Shown: positions 63,759 through 64,000 of the stretch, in pieces
How positions within the stretch are numbered: position 1 is the stretch's first letter
Layout: each line of letters opens with the position of its first letter
Virus record (IMG/VR): IMGVR_UViG_3300027749_000112
Coordinates: 1-64,000 of that record
Source of the DNA: a virus
Strand: one strand, 5' to 3'
Length of the DNA stretch: 64,000 bases
Translations under genes and position numbers: made by a program
The notes under the pieces: model-generated
Seen by the model: the letters and a program-made list of their open reading frames with translations, nothing else
Told to the model about the DNA's origin: nothing
The model's database searches: none

Positions 63759-64000
63759 AATTGAATAAAGGGCGGGAGGCCGATGAGTTGGCCTATGTTG
63801 ATTGGAGGCACTTCGACATTTCCCCCGCCACCGACGCTAAGTTTCTGCCATCCGTAGCCGAGACTCGGGCGACCACCTACAGTCCATCCACCCGTACTGA
63901 CTAGAAGCCATAGGAATCCGTCCTCGCTAATAACATCTCCTTGGTAGTAGTTGGCGTAGTTGTCCCACTCCTTTGGAGCGTTCGGACTAACAAGCACTCC
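63755..64000 (-). CDS. Partial CDS, tail or fibre-like (5' end beyond window)
   Basis: The frame remains open to the right edge; a GTG at 63997 is a possible start but the gene may extend further. Trp-Asp-Asn-Tyr-Ala-Asn-Tyr-Tyr-Gln-Gly-Asp-Val and a later Trp-Leu-Leu-Val-Ser-Thr resemble short carbohydrate-binding (CBM5/12-like) modules in fibre proteins. The similarity is weak. Confidence 0.5.
   Translation of the reverse strand, partial: GVLVSPNAPKEWDNYANYYQGDVISEDGFLWLLVSTGGWTVGGRPSLGYGWQKLSVGGGGNVEVPPINIGQLIGLPPFIQL

Noticed and set aside
1-64000. Window as a complete circular phage genome
   Set aside because: The open frames at the two edges do not join in the same frame, so the window is a part of a longer molecule.

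Overview
The window is best read as most of a temperate, long-tailed double-stranded DNA phage (free phage or prophage), cut at both ends. A tyrosine integrase with an excisionase-like gene, a 3'-tRNA fragment that looks like an attachment site, and a head/tail gene order close to that of lambda support this. A one-gene spanin that would bridge inner and outer membrane points to a Gram-negative host. The fibre proteins carry Ig-like repeats of a type common in Verrucomicrobiota and Planctomycetota exoproteins. That hints at such a host but does not prove it. No bacterial chromosomal gene is recognisable.

Layout, left to right. (1) 1-29,346, all on the minus strand: late genes. In transcription order they are gpW-like connector (29.3k), portal (29.1k), a very large HExxH and glycine-zipper protein (27.3k), metallophosphoesterase, winged-helix protein, GNAT, two more putative internal virion proteins, protease/scaffold, decoration protein, major capsid (18.6k), tRNA-Met and terminator, head-tail and tail-terminator proteins, two paralogous tail proteins, tape measure (15.2k), then distal tail and adhesin genes ending in a repeat-rich, cysteine-rich fibre that leaves the window. 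(2) 29,347-29,743: a divergent control region with two perfect palindromes and three iteron-like repeats. (3) 29,744-42,561, plus strand: about 37 small, tightly packed, mostly unrecognised genes, with one minus-strand gene inside. (4) 42,806-58,738, minus strand: terminase subunits at the distal end, and above them a replication module (RusA-like resolvase, primase-helicase, Pif1-like helicase, probable single-strand DNA-binding protein) with many small genes. (5) 58,743-60,740: lysogeny module with three ribbon-helix-helix proteins, excisionase-like protein, integrase and att site. (6) 60,860-64,000, minus strand: small ATP-dependent ligase, a double-psi beta-barrel protein, holin-like protein, unimolecular spanin and small genes running off the right edge.

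The early leftward operon would replicate DNA and deliver terminase, the late operon builds the particle, and the right-hand cassette lyses the cell. The block of plus-strand genes separates terminase from the connector and portal genes that normally follow it.

The most unusual signal is a short element, GTTGAC followed by exactly 16 nt and then ATG, in front of six late-gene start sites, with three more at 15 or 17 nt. One site lies in frame inside the 1,184-residue protein, at a Met followed by a twin-arginine-like signal. Several genes shorter than 60 codons were found by reading overlaps (31,428; 32,255; 35,129; 47,881; 54,463; 58,743; 61,524).
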